Source of the DNA: Anaerolineaceae bacterium | GTDB taxonomy: Bacteria > Chloroflexota > Anaerolineae > Aggregatilineales > Phototrophicaceae | Direction of reading: 5' to 3' | Length of the DNA stretch: 64,000 nucleotides | Assembly: GCA_028818375.1 (NCBI GenBank) | Contig: JAPPOB010000007.1 | Coordinates: 1 to 64,000, forward strand | Position numbers and translations under genes: made by a program | Shown here: positions 54,580 to 63,860 of the stretch, piece by piece | Position numbering within the stretch: position 1 is the first letter of the stretch | Layout: the number at the start of each line of letters is the position of its first letter | Notes under the pieces: model-generated | Told to the model about the DNA's origin: nothing | Seen by the model: the letters and a program-made list of their open reading frames with translations, nothing else | The model's database searches: none

Positions 54580-56384
54580 AGGACTGGCAAATCGTCCTGC
54601 AGCTGATCCGCTTCCGACCCGGCCTCTTCGCCATCACGATCCTCTTCGCCGCCCTCGGCCAGCTGGCCCAGCAGGCCCCGGCGCTGGTGACGCGAGAGTT
54701 TTTCAACGTCCTGACGGACAGCGCCCCCGTCCGCTTCGACCTCTGGGCGCTGGTGGCCTTGCTGGCCGCCTCCGGCCTGGCCGAAATCGTCGTGCGCTTC
54801 GGCGTCAGCTGGACGCGCGCGACCTTCCAGTTCACGGTCATGGCCTTGATGCGGCTGAACGTTTTCCGCCACGTGTTAAAGCAGCCCGGCGCGCGCCCCA
54901 TGCCCACCTCGCCCGGCGAGTCGATCAGTCGCTTCGGCGGCGACCTGGACGAGATCGGCATGTTCTTCCGCCTGCTGGAAATGCTGGTGGGACACTTCAT
55001 CGCCTCGCTGGTGGCCATCGCCATCATGGTGAGCATCAACCCGCTCATCGCCCTGGTGGCCTTCGCGCCCCTGCTGCTGGTGGCGCTCATCGCCAACCTG
55101 ACGCACCAGCGCGTACAACATTACCGCCGTGTGCGCCGCCGCGCCGCCGCGCGCGTCGTCGGCTTCGTGGCCGAGACCTTCGGCGCGGCCCAGAGCGTCA
55201 AGGTGGCCGGCCGCGAAGAGCCGGTGATCCGCGAGTTCCGGCGGCTCAACGAGGTGCGCCGCGTGGCCGCCCTCAAGGACCGCGTCTTTGAGGAAGTCCA
55301 GCGCTCCACCTATTACAACGCCGTCAACATCGGCACGGGCGTCGTTTTGATCCTCTCCGCCAGCGCCATGCGCGACGGCAGCTTCACGCTCGGCGACTTC
55401 GCGCTCTTCGTCTTCTATCTGGAGCGCATGACCCAGTTCATGCGCATGTTCGGCTTCTCCCTCTCGCGCTACAAGCAGATCGGCATCTCCATCGATCGTG
55501 TGGAGTGGCTGCTGGGCGGCGCGCCGCGCCAGATCATGGTCGAGCACAACCCGGTCTGGCTGGATGGCCAGCTGCCCGGCATCCCGAGGATGTCGGTGGG
55601 CGAGGACGATCGCCTGCACGCGCTCGAAATCGAGGGGCTGAGCTACCAGCATCCAGGCAGCCAGAACGGCATCGACAACATCAACCTGCGTCTTGAGCGC
55701 GGCACGTTTACGGTGATCACCGGTCGCATCGGCGCCGGCAAAACCACACTGCTGCGCACCCTGCAGGGCCTCTTGCCGCCGGACCGCGGCGAGATCCGCT
55801 GGAACGGCGCGCCGGTCGAGCATCTGGCGGAGTTCTTCGTGCCACCCCACACGGCCTACACGCCCCAGGTGCCGCGTCTCTTCAGCGATCCCCTGCGCGA
55901 CAACATCCTGATGGGCATTCCGGAAAAGGATGCCGACGTCCCCGAGGCCATCCGTTCGGCCGTGATGGAGCGCGATCTGAAGGAACTCGACGAAGGCCTG
56001 GACACGTTCGTCGGCCCGCGCGGTGTGCGCCTGAGCGGCGGCCAGATGCAGCGCACGGCCGCCTCGCGCATGTTTGTGCGCGAACCGGAACTGCTGATCT
56101 TCGACGATCTGTCCAGCGCCCTCGACGTGGAGACCGAGCAGCGCCTCTGGAACCGCGTTTTCTCGCGCGATGGCGCCACCTGTCTCGCGGTTTCCCATCG
56201 CAAGGCCGCCCTGCGGCGCGCGGACCAAATCATCGTGATGAAGGACGGGCGCATCCACGCCCAGGGGCGGCTGGACGATCTGCTGCAGCACTGCAGCGAA
56301 ATGCAGCGCCTGTGGGAAGGGGACTTCAGCGAGGAAGCGCGCAACGGTGTGCGGGCGTCGTCGCAGCCCGCCGCGGCGTCCTGA
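54576..56384 (+). CDS. ABC exporter half-transporter, subunit 2
   Basis: A 602-residue partner of the preceding protein, with six membrane helices and an NBD. The Walker A is TGRIGAGKTTLLRTL (from about 383), the signature is canonical (RLSGGQMQRTAASRMF) and the Walker B reads LLIFDDLSSALD, with Asp where the catalytic Glu belongs. Subunit 1 Walker B plus this LSGGQ forms the one competent ATP site; the other site is degenerate, as in TM287/288-type exporters. The end lies 8 bases from the convergent pstB gene, with no visible terminator. Confidence 0.9.
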   Translation: MKDWQIVLQLIRFRPGLFAITILFAALGQLAQQAPALVTREFFNVLTDSAPVRFDLWALVALLAASGLAEIVVRFGVSWTRATFQFTVMALMRLNVFRHVLKQPGARPMPTSPGESISRFGGDLDEIGMFFRLLEMLVGHFIASLVAIAIMVSINPLIALVAFAPLLLVALIANLTHQRVQHYRRVRRRAAARVVGFVAETFGAAQSVKVAGREEPVIREFRRLNEVRRVAALKDRVFEEVQRSTYYNAVNIGTGVVLILSASAMRDGSFTLGDFALFVFYLERMTQFMRMFGFSLSRYKQIGISIDRVEWLLGGAPRQIMVEHNPVWLDGQLPGIPRMSVGEDDRLHALEIEGLSYQHPGSQNGIDNINLRLERGTFTVITGRIGAGKTTLLRTLQGLLPPDRGEIRWNGAPVEHLAEFFVPPHTAYTPQVPRLFSDPLRDNILMGIPEKDADVPEAIRSAVMERDLKELDEGLDTFVGPRGVRLSGGQMQRTAASRMFVREPELLIFDDLSSALDVETEQRLWNRVFSRDGATCLAVSHRKAALRRADQIIVMKDGRIHAQGRLDDLLQHCSEMQRLWEGDFSEEARNGVRASSQPAAAS

Positions 56385-56392
56385 AGGGCGTT

Positions 56393-57198
<806 letters not shown>

Positions 57199-57202
<4 letters not shown>

Positions 57203-58656
57203 AGGGTCCTTCGCGCCCTGGCGCTGTAACGGTTGCGCAGAATGATGGCGCTGACGTTGAGCGAAAGCAACAACAGCAGCAACACAATGATTGTGGCGGC
57301 GGCGACGTCCTGAAAGCCCTCGCGCGGGTCCGCCGTCCAGCGATAGATCTGGATCGGCAACACGGTGAAACGCGAGAAGGGACTGTCCGGATCGATGAAG
57401 ATGGTCGTGGCCGCGCCAACCACCACCAGCGGCGCGGTCTCCCCGATGGCGCGAGAGACTGACAGGATGACGCCGGTCAGCATGCCGGGCAGGGCCACCG
57501 GCAGCACCTGGCGCGCGATCGTCTGCAGTCGCGTCGCGCCAAGGGCATGGCTGCCCTCGCGCAGCGCCTGGGGCACGGCGCGGATGGCTTCCTGGGCATT
57601 GATGATGATGATCGGCAGGATCAGCAGCGCCATCGTCAGCCCGGCGGACAGGACGGTGCGCCCGTCCGTGCCACCCATCCCCGCCAGACGCCCGCTGGTC
57701 AGGGGTTCCATGGCGCGCACGAACACCGCCAGACCGAGTATGCCGTAAATGATCGAGGGCACGCCGGCCAGGTTGCGGATATTGATCTCAATGAAACCGT
57801 TGAGCAGGCGCAACAAACGATGGTTGTTGACGTCGCGGGCGTACTCCTCCAGATAGATGGCCGCGCCCAGCCCCAGCGGCAGTGACACGCCGATGGCGAT
57901 CACCAGCATCCAGAGCGTACCCAGCAGGGCCACGCGGATGCCGCTGGTCAACGCCTGGCTGGAGCCGGGCGTGCGCAGAAAGTCGGCGTTCAGCCAGGAG
58001 CGGAATTCAAGCGTCGCCTGCGGGAAGTCCCGCGCGGCCCGGTCCCGGATCTCGTCCTGGCGCGTCAGCGAGTCGATCAGGTTCCAGCTTTCCAGTAACT
58101 CGATTTGCACGACGTCGCTATAGACCAGTTCCAGCAGGCGACCCTGCTCCACGTTGTCGGCCAGCAACGTGGCGATGTCGGCCCTGGCCCTGGCGTCCCG
58201 TTCGCTGCGCTCCACGTCCGGCAGGCGCAGGTCAAACAAAGTGCGGTCGGCCCACTCCTGCGGGAATTTCTGGCCGTCGATCAGGGCCTGGCCCAGAGTC
58301 AGGTTGCGCAGCGCGGAAGGCGGCAAGGCCGTCCGGGCGATCTCGTCCAGGAACAGGGTGAAAAGGCGGTCCGTGCTGACGTAGGGACGTCCCTCCTCGT
58401 CGAGGGTGTCGCGGGCGAGGCCGGCCAGTTCACCCGCGCTCTGCCGGTCAAGGCTGCGGCCGTCGGCGCTGACCAGGCTGGCCGGATCGACGACGTTGAC
58501 GACGGCGACGGTGCCGAAGGCGTCATCCACGATCTTGAGCAGCAGAATGACCAGGGCCAGGGCCGCCAGCCCGACGCAGGCCTGATAGACCCGCGCCCAG
58601 ACGCGACCGACGCGCCGGCGTCGCGCAAGACCGCCTTGTTCCGACATGTTGGCCAT
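57199..58656 (-). CDS. pstA: Phosphate ABC transporter permease PstA with a large periplasmic insertion
   Basis: A 485-residue permease, longer than the roughly 290 residues of classical PstA. One membrane helix near residues 25-45 is followed by about 190 soluble residues with many Asp/Glu/Arg. The conserved core then follows ([33 protein letters not shown] and the coupling segment [21 protein letters not shown]). I start it at the ATG at 58656, 1 base after the pstC stop; MSEQ 9 bases later is an alternative. Confidence 0.9.
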
Positions 58657-58657
58657 C

Positions 58658-60133
58658 TCAGCTCGCCTCACGATAGCGACGCGTAATCGCGCCGCTGACA
58701 ATGTTGAAGGCCAGTGTCAGCAGGAATAGCAGCAGGCCAATGGCGAAGAGGCTGTTGTAATCGATGGTGTTGTAGCTGATGTCGCCGCCGGAGATGCGAA
58801 CGATGTGCCCCGTCATCGTCTCCGCCCCTTCCAGGGGGTTGAAGGTGAAGTTGGGGCCGGCGCCCGCCGCCAGCGCCACGATCATGGTCTCACCCACCGC
58901 GCGCGAGATGCCCAGCAGGAAGGCCGCCATGATGCCCGATACGGCCGCCGGCAAGACCGCGCGCCGGATCGTCTCCTGACGCGTGGCGCCCAGCGCGCAG
59001 GAGGCCTCGCGCAGGGCCCGCGGCACCGCGCCCAGCGCGTCCTCACTGATGGAAGCGATGGTCGGCACGATCATGATGCCCATCACCAGCCCCGCCGACA
59101 GGGTGTTGAACTGCTTCACTTCGGGCCCGATGATCTGCTGCAGGAGCGGCGTCATCCAGGTGAGCGCGAAGTAGCCAAAGACCACCGTCGGCACGCCCAC
59201 CAGCAATTCCAGCACGGGCTTGACGAGGGAGCGGACCCGGCTGCTGGCGAATTCGCTGAGGTAAATCGCCACGCCCAGGCCGACGGGCAGCGCCGTCAGC
59301 AGCGCGAAGAAGGTCGTCATCAGGGTGGCGTTCAGCAGCGGCCAGATTCCCAAATGCCCCAGCTGCGGGTTCCAGCGTGTGCCGGTCAAAAACTCGCCGG
59401 GGGTGACGGCAGCCGGGCTGAACAGGGGCAGGCCGGCGCTGTGGCGGGCGGGGTTGCTGCCATCCTCGCCGCGGCGCACCGTCAGCATGTCGGACACGGG
59501 TTCGACCAGCAGGACGCGCATCACCTCCTCGTCGGCCTGGATCAGGTCATCGACCTGAAAGGCGGCGGCCGCGCCTGGCGGCAGTTCAATCACCGTGTCA
59601 TCGGCCGTCATTTCCGCGCCCAGCAGAGCGGTGCGCTCCTTGTGCACGAACACCGCCGTATCGACAGGGTGAGCCAGCGCCTGCGTATCGTTGGCGCCGC
59701 GCTCCACTTCCAGGCCCTCGCGCCTGGCCGTCACCACCCGCATCTGCTCCACGCCCAGTTCAATCAACTGGCCCTCGCTGATGGGCAGTGTGGCCCGTTC
59801 ATCGAGGTTGAGCGTCAAATACCGGTCCTGCGCGTCCATGGCCGCGGCGAGGGACACGTCCTGCCCCAGATTGACCACTTCGGCGCGTTCCACGCTGTCG
59901 TATTTCACCTGCTGCCAGGAGCGTTGACTGAAGAAGAGCAGCGAGTTCTCCCCCAGGGTGACGAGGATGCCGATGGTGGAGAGAATGGAGACCAGCCCAC
60001 AGAGCAGGAGAAGCAGGCGGACGATGGCTTCAAGCGGCCGCGGCCGTCGTTTGAGGCTGCGGCTGCGCAGCGCGCGTTCCAGCGTGGCCGCCTTGCCGGC
60101 CCCCGGACCCTGCACCGCCTGAACCTGCGCCAT
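58658..60133 (-). CDS. pstC: Phosphate ABC transporter permease PstC with a large periplasmic insertion
   Basis: A 491-residue permease. After the first membrane helix (about 38-62) it has about 190 residues of predicted periplasmic sequence, including an RVVTARREGLEVERGANDT block and a second similar RVLLVEPVSDMLTVRRGEDG, suggesting an internal duplication. The core then shows ALPVGLGVAIYLSEFAS, VGVPTVVFGYFALTWM and EASCALGATRQETIRRAVLP. The ATG is at 60133. A TATACT -10-like box lies at 60171-60176 on this strand. Confidence 0.9.
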   Translation of the reverse strand: MAQVQAVQGPGAGKAATLERALRSRSLKRRPRPLEAIVRLLLLLCGLVSILSTIGILVTLGENSLLFFSQRSWQQVKYDSVERAEVVNLGQDVSLAAAMDAQDRYLTLNLDERATLPISEGQLIELGVEQMRVVTARREGLEVERGANDTQALAHPVDTAVFVHKERTALLGAEMTADDTVIELPPGAAAAFQVDDLIQADEEVMRVLLVEPVSDMLTVRRGEDGSNPARHSAGLPLFSPAAVTPGEFLTGTRWNPQLGHLGIWPLLNATLMTTFFALLTALPVGLGVAIYLSEFASSRVRSLVKPVLELLVGVPTVVFGYFALTWMTPLLQQIIGPEVKQFNTLSAGLVMGIMIVPTIASISEDALGAVPRALREASCALGATRQETIRRAVLPAAVSGIMAAFLLGISRAVGETMIVALAAGAGPNFTFNPLEGAETMTGHIVRISGGDISYNTIDYNSLFAIGLLLFLLTLAFNIVSGAITRRYREAS

Positions 60134-60186
60134 TTCTGCCTGCCTGATTGTCGGAGATCGTCCGCGCGGCAGTATAGCCGACTGCA

Positions 60187-60225
60187 GGTTAAGGAACGGG
60201 GCTGTTGCGTTAAATCCCGATTAAG
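60187..60225 (-). promoter_or_regulatory. PHO-box-like TTAA repeats upstream of pstC
   Basis: On the minus strand three TTAA cores occur in CTTAATCG, TTTAACGC and CCTTAACC, spaced 11 and 21 bases apart. The last lies 10 bases before a TATACT (60171-60176). The arrangement resembles the 8-base direct repeats of cyanobacterial PHO boxes. The 11-base GTTCCTTAACC at this site also occurs upstream of pstS. Confidence 0.45.
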
Positions 60226-60241
60226 CACAATGTCCCACACT

Positions 60242-60308
60242 GGGCGATTTGATCAATCGCCCCTGCACAGATTGGTGATTGTTGTACGGGCGACATACCA
60301 TGTCGCCC
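60242..60308. repeat. Palindromic repeat cluster, copy B
   Basis: GGGCGATT/AATCGCCC (60242-60262, loop TGATC) and GGGCGACA/TGTCGCCC (60288-60308, loop TACCA), in the same order as the first two units of copy A at 51087-51182. It lies in the 302-base region between pstC and the coiled-coil gene. The rest of that region holds the PHO-like repeats and the gene leader. Confidence 0.85.
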
Positions 60309-60435
60309 GCCACACAGGCACGCGCGGCGCCCGGCCCCGGACCGGCACATGAAGAAAGCGTTTGGGCAAGCAGTCAGATTTTGCCTTTCACAACGCTATA
60401 CTCCCCTGCGGACAAGGAATGAATGCGAGGCCCGT

Positions 60436-62043
60436 ATGGCAGATTACTTCTTCGAGTCCCGCGAGGACTTCCACTACGACAACAGCGGCTACTACGGTTA
60501 CATCGTCTTCAATGGCGATGAAAAGACGCTGAACGGACTGCGCAATGCCCTGGGACAAGGCAAGCAGTCCCATGGCCTGGGCTGGTACCGCTACGGCAAA
60601 AGCTTCCGCCCCGCCAACGATGGCAGAATGTACGACTGGTACATCCGCCTGCACAGCGGCGGCAATGACAAGCCGGCCGCGCAGGCCGTCGACGATTTCC
60701 TGCGCAGTCATTTGCAGCCACCGAAGGTCACTCCCGGGCCATCCGGGCACTCCCGGCGCCCGAGTGCACCCCTCACCCGGGACCTGCAAAGGCTGCAGAC
60801 TGACATCGCCCGGGAGAGAGCCGTCCACCAGGAAGCCTACGGCGCCCAGCAGCGTCTGGCCACCTTGCTTGGCAGCTTGCAAGGCATTGACACACGCATC
60901 AGCGACGACCTGGAGCAGTTGCGTCTGGACTTGCAGGATATCGCCGATACCTGGCGCGCGGACAACTGGAGCGACCTGAACCTCGGGTCGATTATCCACG
61001 CTCTGGATTCGGTCAACGAACGCCTGACCCGGGACCTGACCCGTCTGCAACGGGACTACAGCGACATCGCCAGCGCCCACGCCGATACCCTGCGCGCCCA
61101 GGACGAACTGGCCCAGGTGCTGGAGCGCATCAAGGATCATGACCGTCACATCAGCGACGACCTGGCGCGCCTGCAACAGGACGTGCAGCGAATTGCGGAG
61201 CGGGAGAGTTCTGAGCGCGCGGGCGAAAGTCAGGAGGCCCTGCTGACGCGCTTCGACGATCTTGAGCAGCGAATGGGCGAACGCATCAGCGAGTTGGAAC
61301 GCGCTGTGAAGACTGGCACCGCTGCTCAGGCATCGCTTGAGGAGATGCGCACGCGCCTTGAAATAGCCGAAGAGGCGCAAGAAAGTGCCGAGCAAGCGCA
61401 AGCCGAGGCTGAAACCGCTTTGGATGCAATGCAGGCAGAACTGGCTGCCATGCAGGAAGAGAGTCCTGGTGATCAATTCTGGCATGAGAAATACAACGAT
61501 TCCGAAAACCTGAACCGGAAACTAAACAAGGACAACAAGACTCTGGAAAAGGAAAATAAAAGGCTTCAACGGGACCTGAGAAAAACAGCCGGAGAACGGG
61601 ACAACTTTTCCAGGCAGTTTCTTGAGGCGAGTAAAAAAATCGGCGAAATGGAAAAGAACGCTTCACAAGAATTGCCGGAGCCCTTCCCGTTGCCTGCCGA
61701 TCGGCGAATGAAAACAGGTGATCTGCAGAACATCCTCGAAGGTGCATTTCCCAACCTGGTATTGGCTCGAGATTCTCTGGATACACTCCATCACGAAATA
61801 CAGAACTACCGACCTGTGTTTCAACGTCTAAGCCAAATCGTAAACGTCCCGGAGTACAACGGAAGAAACTCGCTCAAGGGGAAAAGCAAGTGGCGAGAAG
61901 ACACAATTGGCAAGAGATGGCGCATCTACTTTTGCAAGGAATCCATGCCTGGCAACAAGTTGGTCGTTTACCTGGGAGACAAGAACCACCAGAACGATGA
62001 CATCGCATGGCTGTTCAGCAATCCGCCCGAGACCTGCCTGTAA
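60436..62043 (+). CDS. Coiled-coil protein with RelE/HigB-like C-terminal domain
   Basis: A 535-residue protein in three parts. An N-terminal globular domain (1-95, YFFESREDFHYDNSGYYGY) is of no family I know. A long coiled coil (about 110-420) is rich in Glu, Gln and Arg. The C-terminal domain (about 430-530) contains KSKWREDTIGKRWRIYF and VVYLGDKNHQNDDIAWL, which resemble the end of RelE/HigB-type RNase toxins (R-I-Y-F, then G-D-K-x-x-Q-x-D-I). No antitoxin gene is adjacent. The base composition drops from about 61.4 kb, as if the C-terminal part had a different origin. The start is the ATG at 60436. It interrupts pstS from pstCAB. Confidence 0.55.
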   Translation: MADYFFESREDFHYDNSGYYGYIVFNGDEKTLNGLRNALGQGKQSHGLGWYRYGKSFRPANDGRMYDWYIRLHSGGNDKPAAQAVDDFLRSHLQPPKVTPGPSGHSRRPSAPLTRDLQRLQTDIARERAVHQEAYGAQQRLATLLGSLQGIDTRISDDLEQLRLDLQDIADTWRADNWSDLNLGSIIHALDSVNERLTRDLTRLQRDYSDIASAHADTLRAQDELAQVLERIKDHDRHISDDLARLQQDVQRIAERESSERAGESQEALLTRFDDLEQRMGERISELERAVKTGTAAQASLEEMRTRLEIAEEAQESAEQAQAEAETALDAMQAELAAMQEESPGDQFWHEKYNDSENLNRKLNKDNKTLEKENKRLQRDLRKTAGERDNFSRQFLEASKKIGEMEKNASQELPEPFPLPADRRMKTGDLQNILEGAFPNLVLARDSLDTLHHEIQNYRPVFQRLSQIVNVPEYNGRNSLKGKSKWREDTIGKRWRIYFCKESMPGNKLVVYLGDKNHQNDDIAWLFSNPPETCL

Positions 62044-62078
62044 CTTTTGTTGACTCTATCTGACTGAACAAGAGAAAG

Positions 62079-62104
62079 GAGCGGCGGGGTTTCCCCCGCC
62101 GCTC
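62079..62104. terminator. Bidirectional terminator between the coiled-coil gene and pstS
   Basis: GAGCGGCGGGG (62079-62089) pairs perfectly with CCCCGCCGCTC (62094-62104), with a 4-base loop. On the minus strand it is followed by TTTCTCTTGTT, so it best fits the end of the pstS transcript. Confidence 0.75.
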
Positions 62105-62130
62105 ACACAGTCTCGCGCTGTCCCCGCCGC

Positions 62131-63378
62131 TCAGCCGCCGGTGGCCGCCGCCACCAGCAGGCGCGCCAGGTTCAGACCGGCCGCGTCCGCCGGGAAGTAG
62201 CCGGCGGCCTCAACCTCATCATTGACGACGCTCAGGTAGTAAACCAGGAAGTCGCCGACCTGCGGCTTGCCGGCGATGATCTCCGGCGCCGCGTAGAGGA
62301 AGAGCGGGCGCGCCAGCGGGTAGCTGCCATCATCCACGCTGCTGCCGGCCGGCGCCACACCCTCGATCGGGACCGCGTTCAGAATCTCGCGGTTGGCCTC
62401 GAAGTAAGCGTAGCCGAAGAAGCCCACGGCGTAAGGATTGCCCGACACGCCCTTCACCAGCACGTTGTCGTCCTCGCTCAGGCTGGTGCGCGCGGCATCC
62501 AGAATGCGCGCCTGGTCCCTGTCGAAGACCTCTTCCGCGAAGTAGTCAAAGGTGCCGCTGTCGGTGCCGGGGATGAAACGCTCGATCGGCTGCGCGGGCC
62601 AGTCCGCGTTGACGTCCTGCCAGGTGTCGGCCGTGCTGAAGAGACGGGCCAGTTCCTCCAGGGTCAGGCTGTCGGCGAAGTAATTGGCCCGGTTGACGAC
62701 CACCGCCAGGGCGTCCGTCCCCACGCGGATGGGGAAGGCGCTGCGGCCGATGGCGCGGCAGTTCTCCACCTCGGCATCCCTGATCGGGCGGCTGGCATTG
62801 GCGACGTCGGTCACGCCTTCGGCGCAGAAGCGCTCGAAGCCGGCGCCCGAGCCAATGCTGTCGACGGTGATGTTGCCCGCGTAGCCCTCGTCACGGAAGC
62901 GCGTGGCAATGGCGTCGCTGAGCGGGAACACGGTCGAGCTGCCGGCGACGATGATGTCACCGTCCACGAAGGCGGGGACCACCTCGGCCAGTTCGATTCC
63001 GGGCAGCAACAGGGAGTCAATCAGTTGCAGCCTGCCGTTGTCGGCCTCCACCGGATCAGCGACGGCGACAGCGTCCGTCATGTCACCGTTCAGATGCTCG
63101 CCGATCACCGCGGACAGTTGATCGGGATTCTCCAGCAGCCAGTTGAGCGCGAAGTCCGGCAGGGCCGCGAAGGCCTCGTTGACCGGCGCGTAAAGGGTCA
63201 GGGGACCTTCTGCGGCGAGGGCGTCGCCCGGTCCGGCCGCGACAATCAGCGATTGCAGTGTGGTCAGGTCTTCGTTTTCGGCAACCAGTGCAGCCAGTGA
63301 ATGGCCCTCCGCCTGAACGACCGCGAGTGGCGGGGCCAGTACAGCGATCAGAAACAGAATGCTGCGGACTCTCATCAT
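62131..63378 (-). CDS. pstS: Phosphate-binding protein PstS fused to an N-terminal fasciclin domain
   Basis: A 415-residue exported protein. A signal peptide (cleavage near VVQAEG) is followed by a FAS1 domain at about 28-138, with LTTLQSLIVAAG, GPLTLYAPVNEAFAALP and LSAVIGEHLNGDM. From 142 begins the phosphate receptor: IIVAGSSTVFPLSDAIATRF, VDSIGSGAGFERFC and VANASRPIRDAE supply the usual phosphate-contact loops. FAS1 domains are adhesion modules, so the fusion may anchor or localise the receptor. The start is one of two adjacent ATGs (63378 or 63375) after AAAGAG. It is separated from pstCAB by the coiled-coil gene. Confidence 0.88.
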   Translation of the reverse strand: MMRVRSILFLIAVLAPPLAVVQAEGHSLAALVAENEDLTTLQSLIVAAGPGDALAAEGPLTLYAPVNEAFAALPDFALNWLLENPDQLSAVIGEHLNGDMTDAVAVADPVEADNGRLQLIDSLLLPGIELAEVVPAFVDGDIIVAGSSTVFPLSDAIATRFRDEGYAGNITVDSIGSGAGFERFCAEGVTDVANASRPIRDAEVENCRAIGRSAFPIRVGTDALAVVVNRANYFADSLTLEELARLFSTADTWQDVNADWPAQPIERFIPGTDSGTFDYFAEEVFDRDQARILDAARTSLSEDDNVLVKGVSGNPYAVGFFGYAYFEANREILNAVPIEGVAPAGSSVDDGSYPLARPLFLYAAPEIIAGKPQVGDFLVYYLSVVNDEVEAAGYFPADAAGLNLARLLVAAATGG

Positions 63379-63457
63379 CTCTTTGCGCTCCCCGTGACAG
63401 ATGTCCTTCGTCCGCGGCACATGCTGTCACGGAAGCTTTAAGTACAGGCTGCCCCTG

Positions 63458-63487
63458 GATTAAGAAAAGTCATTGCGTTCCTTAACC
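63458..63487. promoter_or_regulatory. PHO-box-like motif upstream of pstS
   Basis: GATTAAG begins at 63459 and GTTCCTTAACC occupies 63477-63487 on the plus strand. On the pstS strand this reads GGTTAAGGAAC then CTTAATC, followed by another CTTAAAG nearer the gene. The 11-mer is identical to the one upstream of pstC. Confidence 0.4.
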
Positions 63488-63521
63488 GCAGGATAATCCG
63501 GCCCTGCTTTCACCGCTCAGC

Positions 63522-63703
63522 TCAGTCCCCGATGGCCGCCTTCAGAATGAGGCGCGAGCGATTGAGCACCTGCGCGTCCGCCGGAAAGTAGCCGGCCGTC
63601 TCGATTTCCTCGTCAACCACCGAGAGGTAGTAGCTCAGGAATTCGCCGACCTGCGGCCGCCCGGCGATGATCCCGGGCGCAGAACAGAGCAGGAGCGCGC
63701 GTC
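63522..63703 (-). pseudogene. Remnant of a second pstS (C-terminal fragment)
   Basis: About 58 codons on the minus strand ending in TGA (63522-63524) and preceded in frame by a stop; no start codon. The translation (APGIIAGRPQVGEFLSYYL, then AGYFPADAQVLN) matches the last 55 residues of the intact PstS (APEIIAGKPQVGDFLVYYL, then AGYFPADAAGLN) with conservative changes. It lies just upstream of pstS in the same orientation. This is a decayed copy left by duplication or by recombination that built the FAS1-PstS gene. Confidence 0.85.
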
Positions 63704-63828
63704 TCCCTCATGACCCGGTTCTCCTGATGCCCTGCCCTCCTGACAGGAACCGGGAGACATCCAGTCATTGCGGGCATCAGCATAGTATGGCGGTTCAGCG
63801 CGGGATACGCAGCCGCCCCGCGCTGCAC

Positions 63829-63834
63829 TATAAT
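63829..63834 (+). promoter_or_regulatory. Consensus -10 box upstream of nadK
   Basis: An exact TATAAT 26 bases before the ATG at 63861. The -35 region is not convincing. The rest of 63704-63860 shows nothing I can name. Confidence 0.45.
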
Positions 63835-63860
63835 CACCGACACTGAAGACCGGAGACTCA

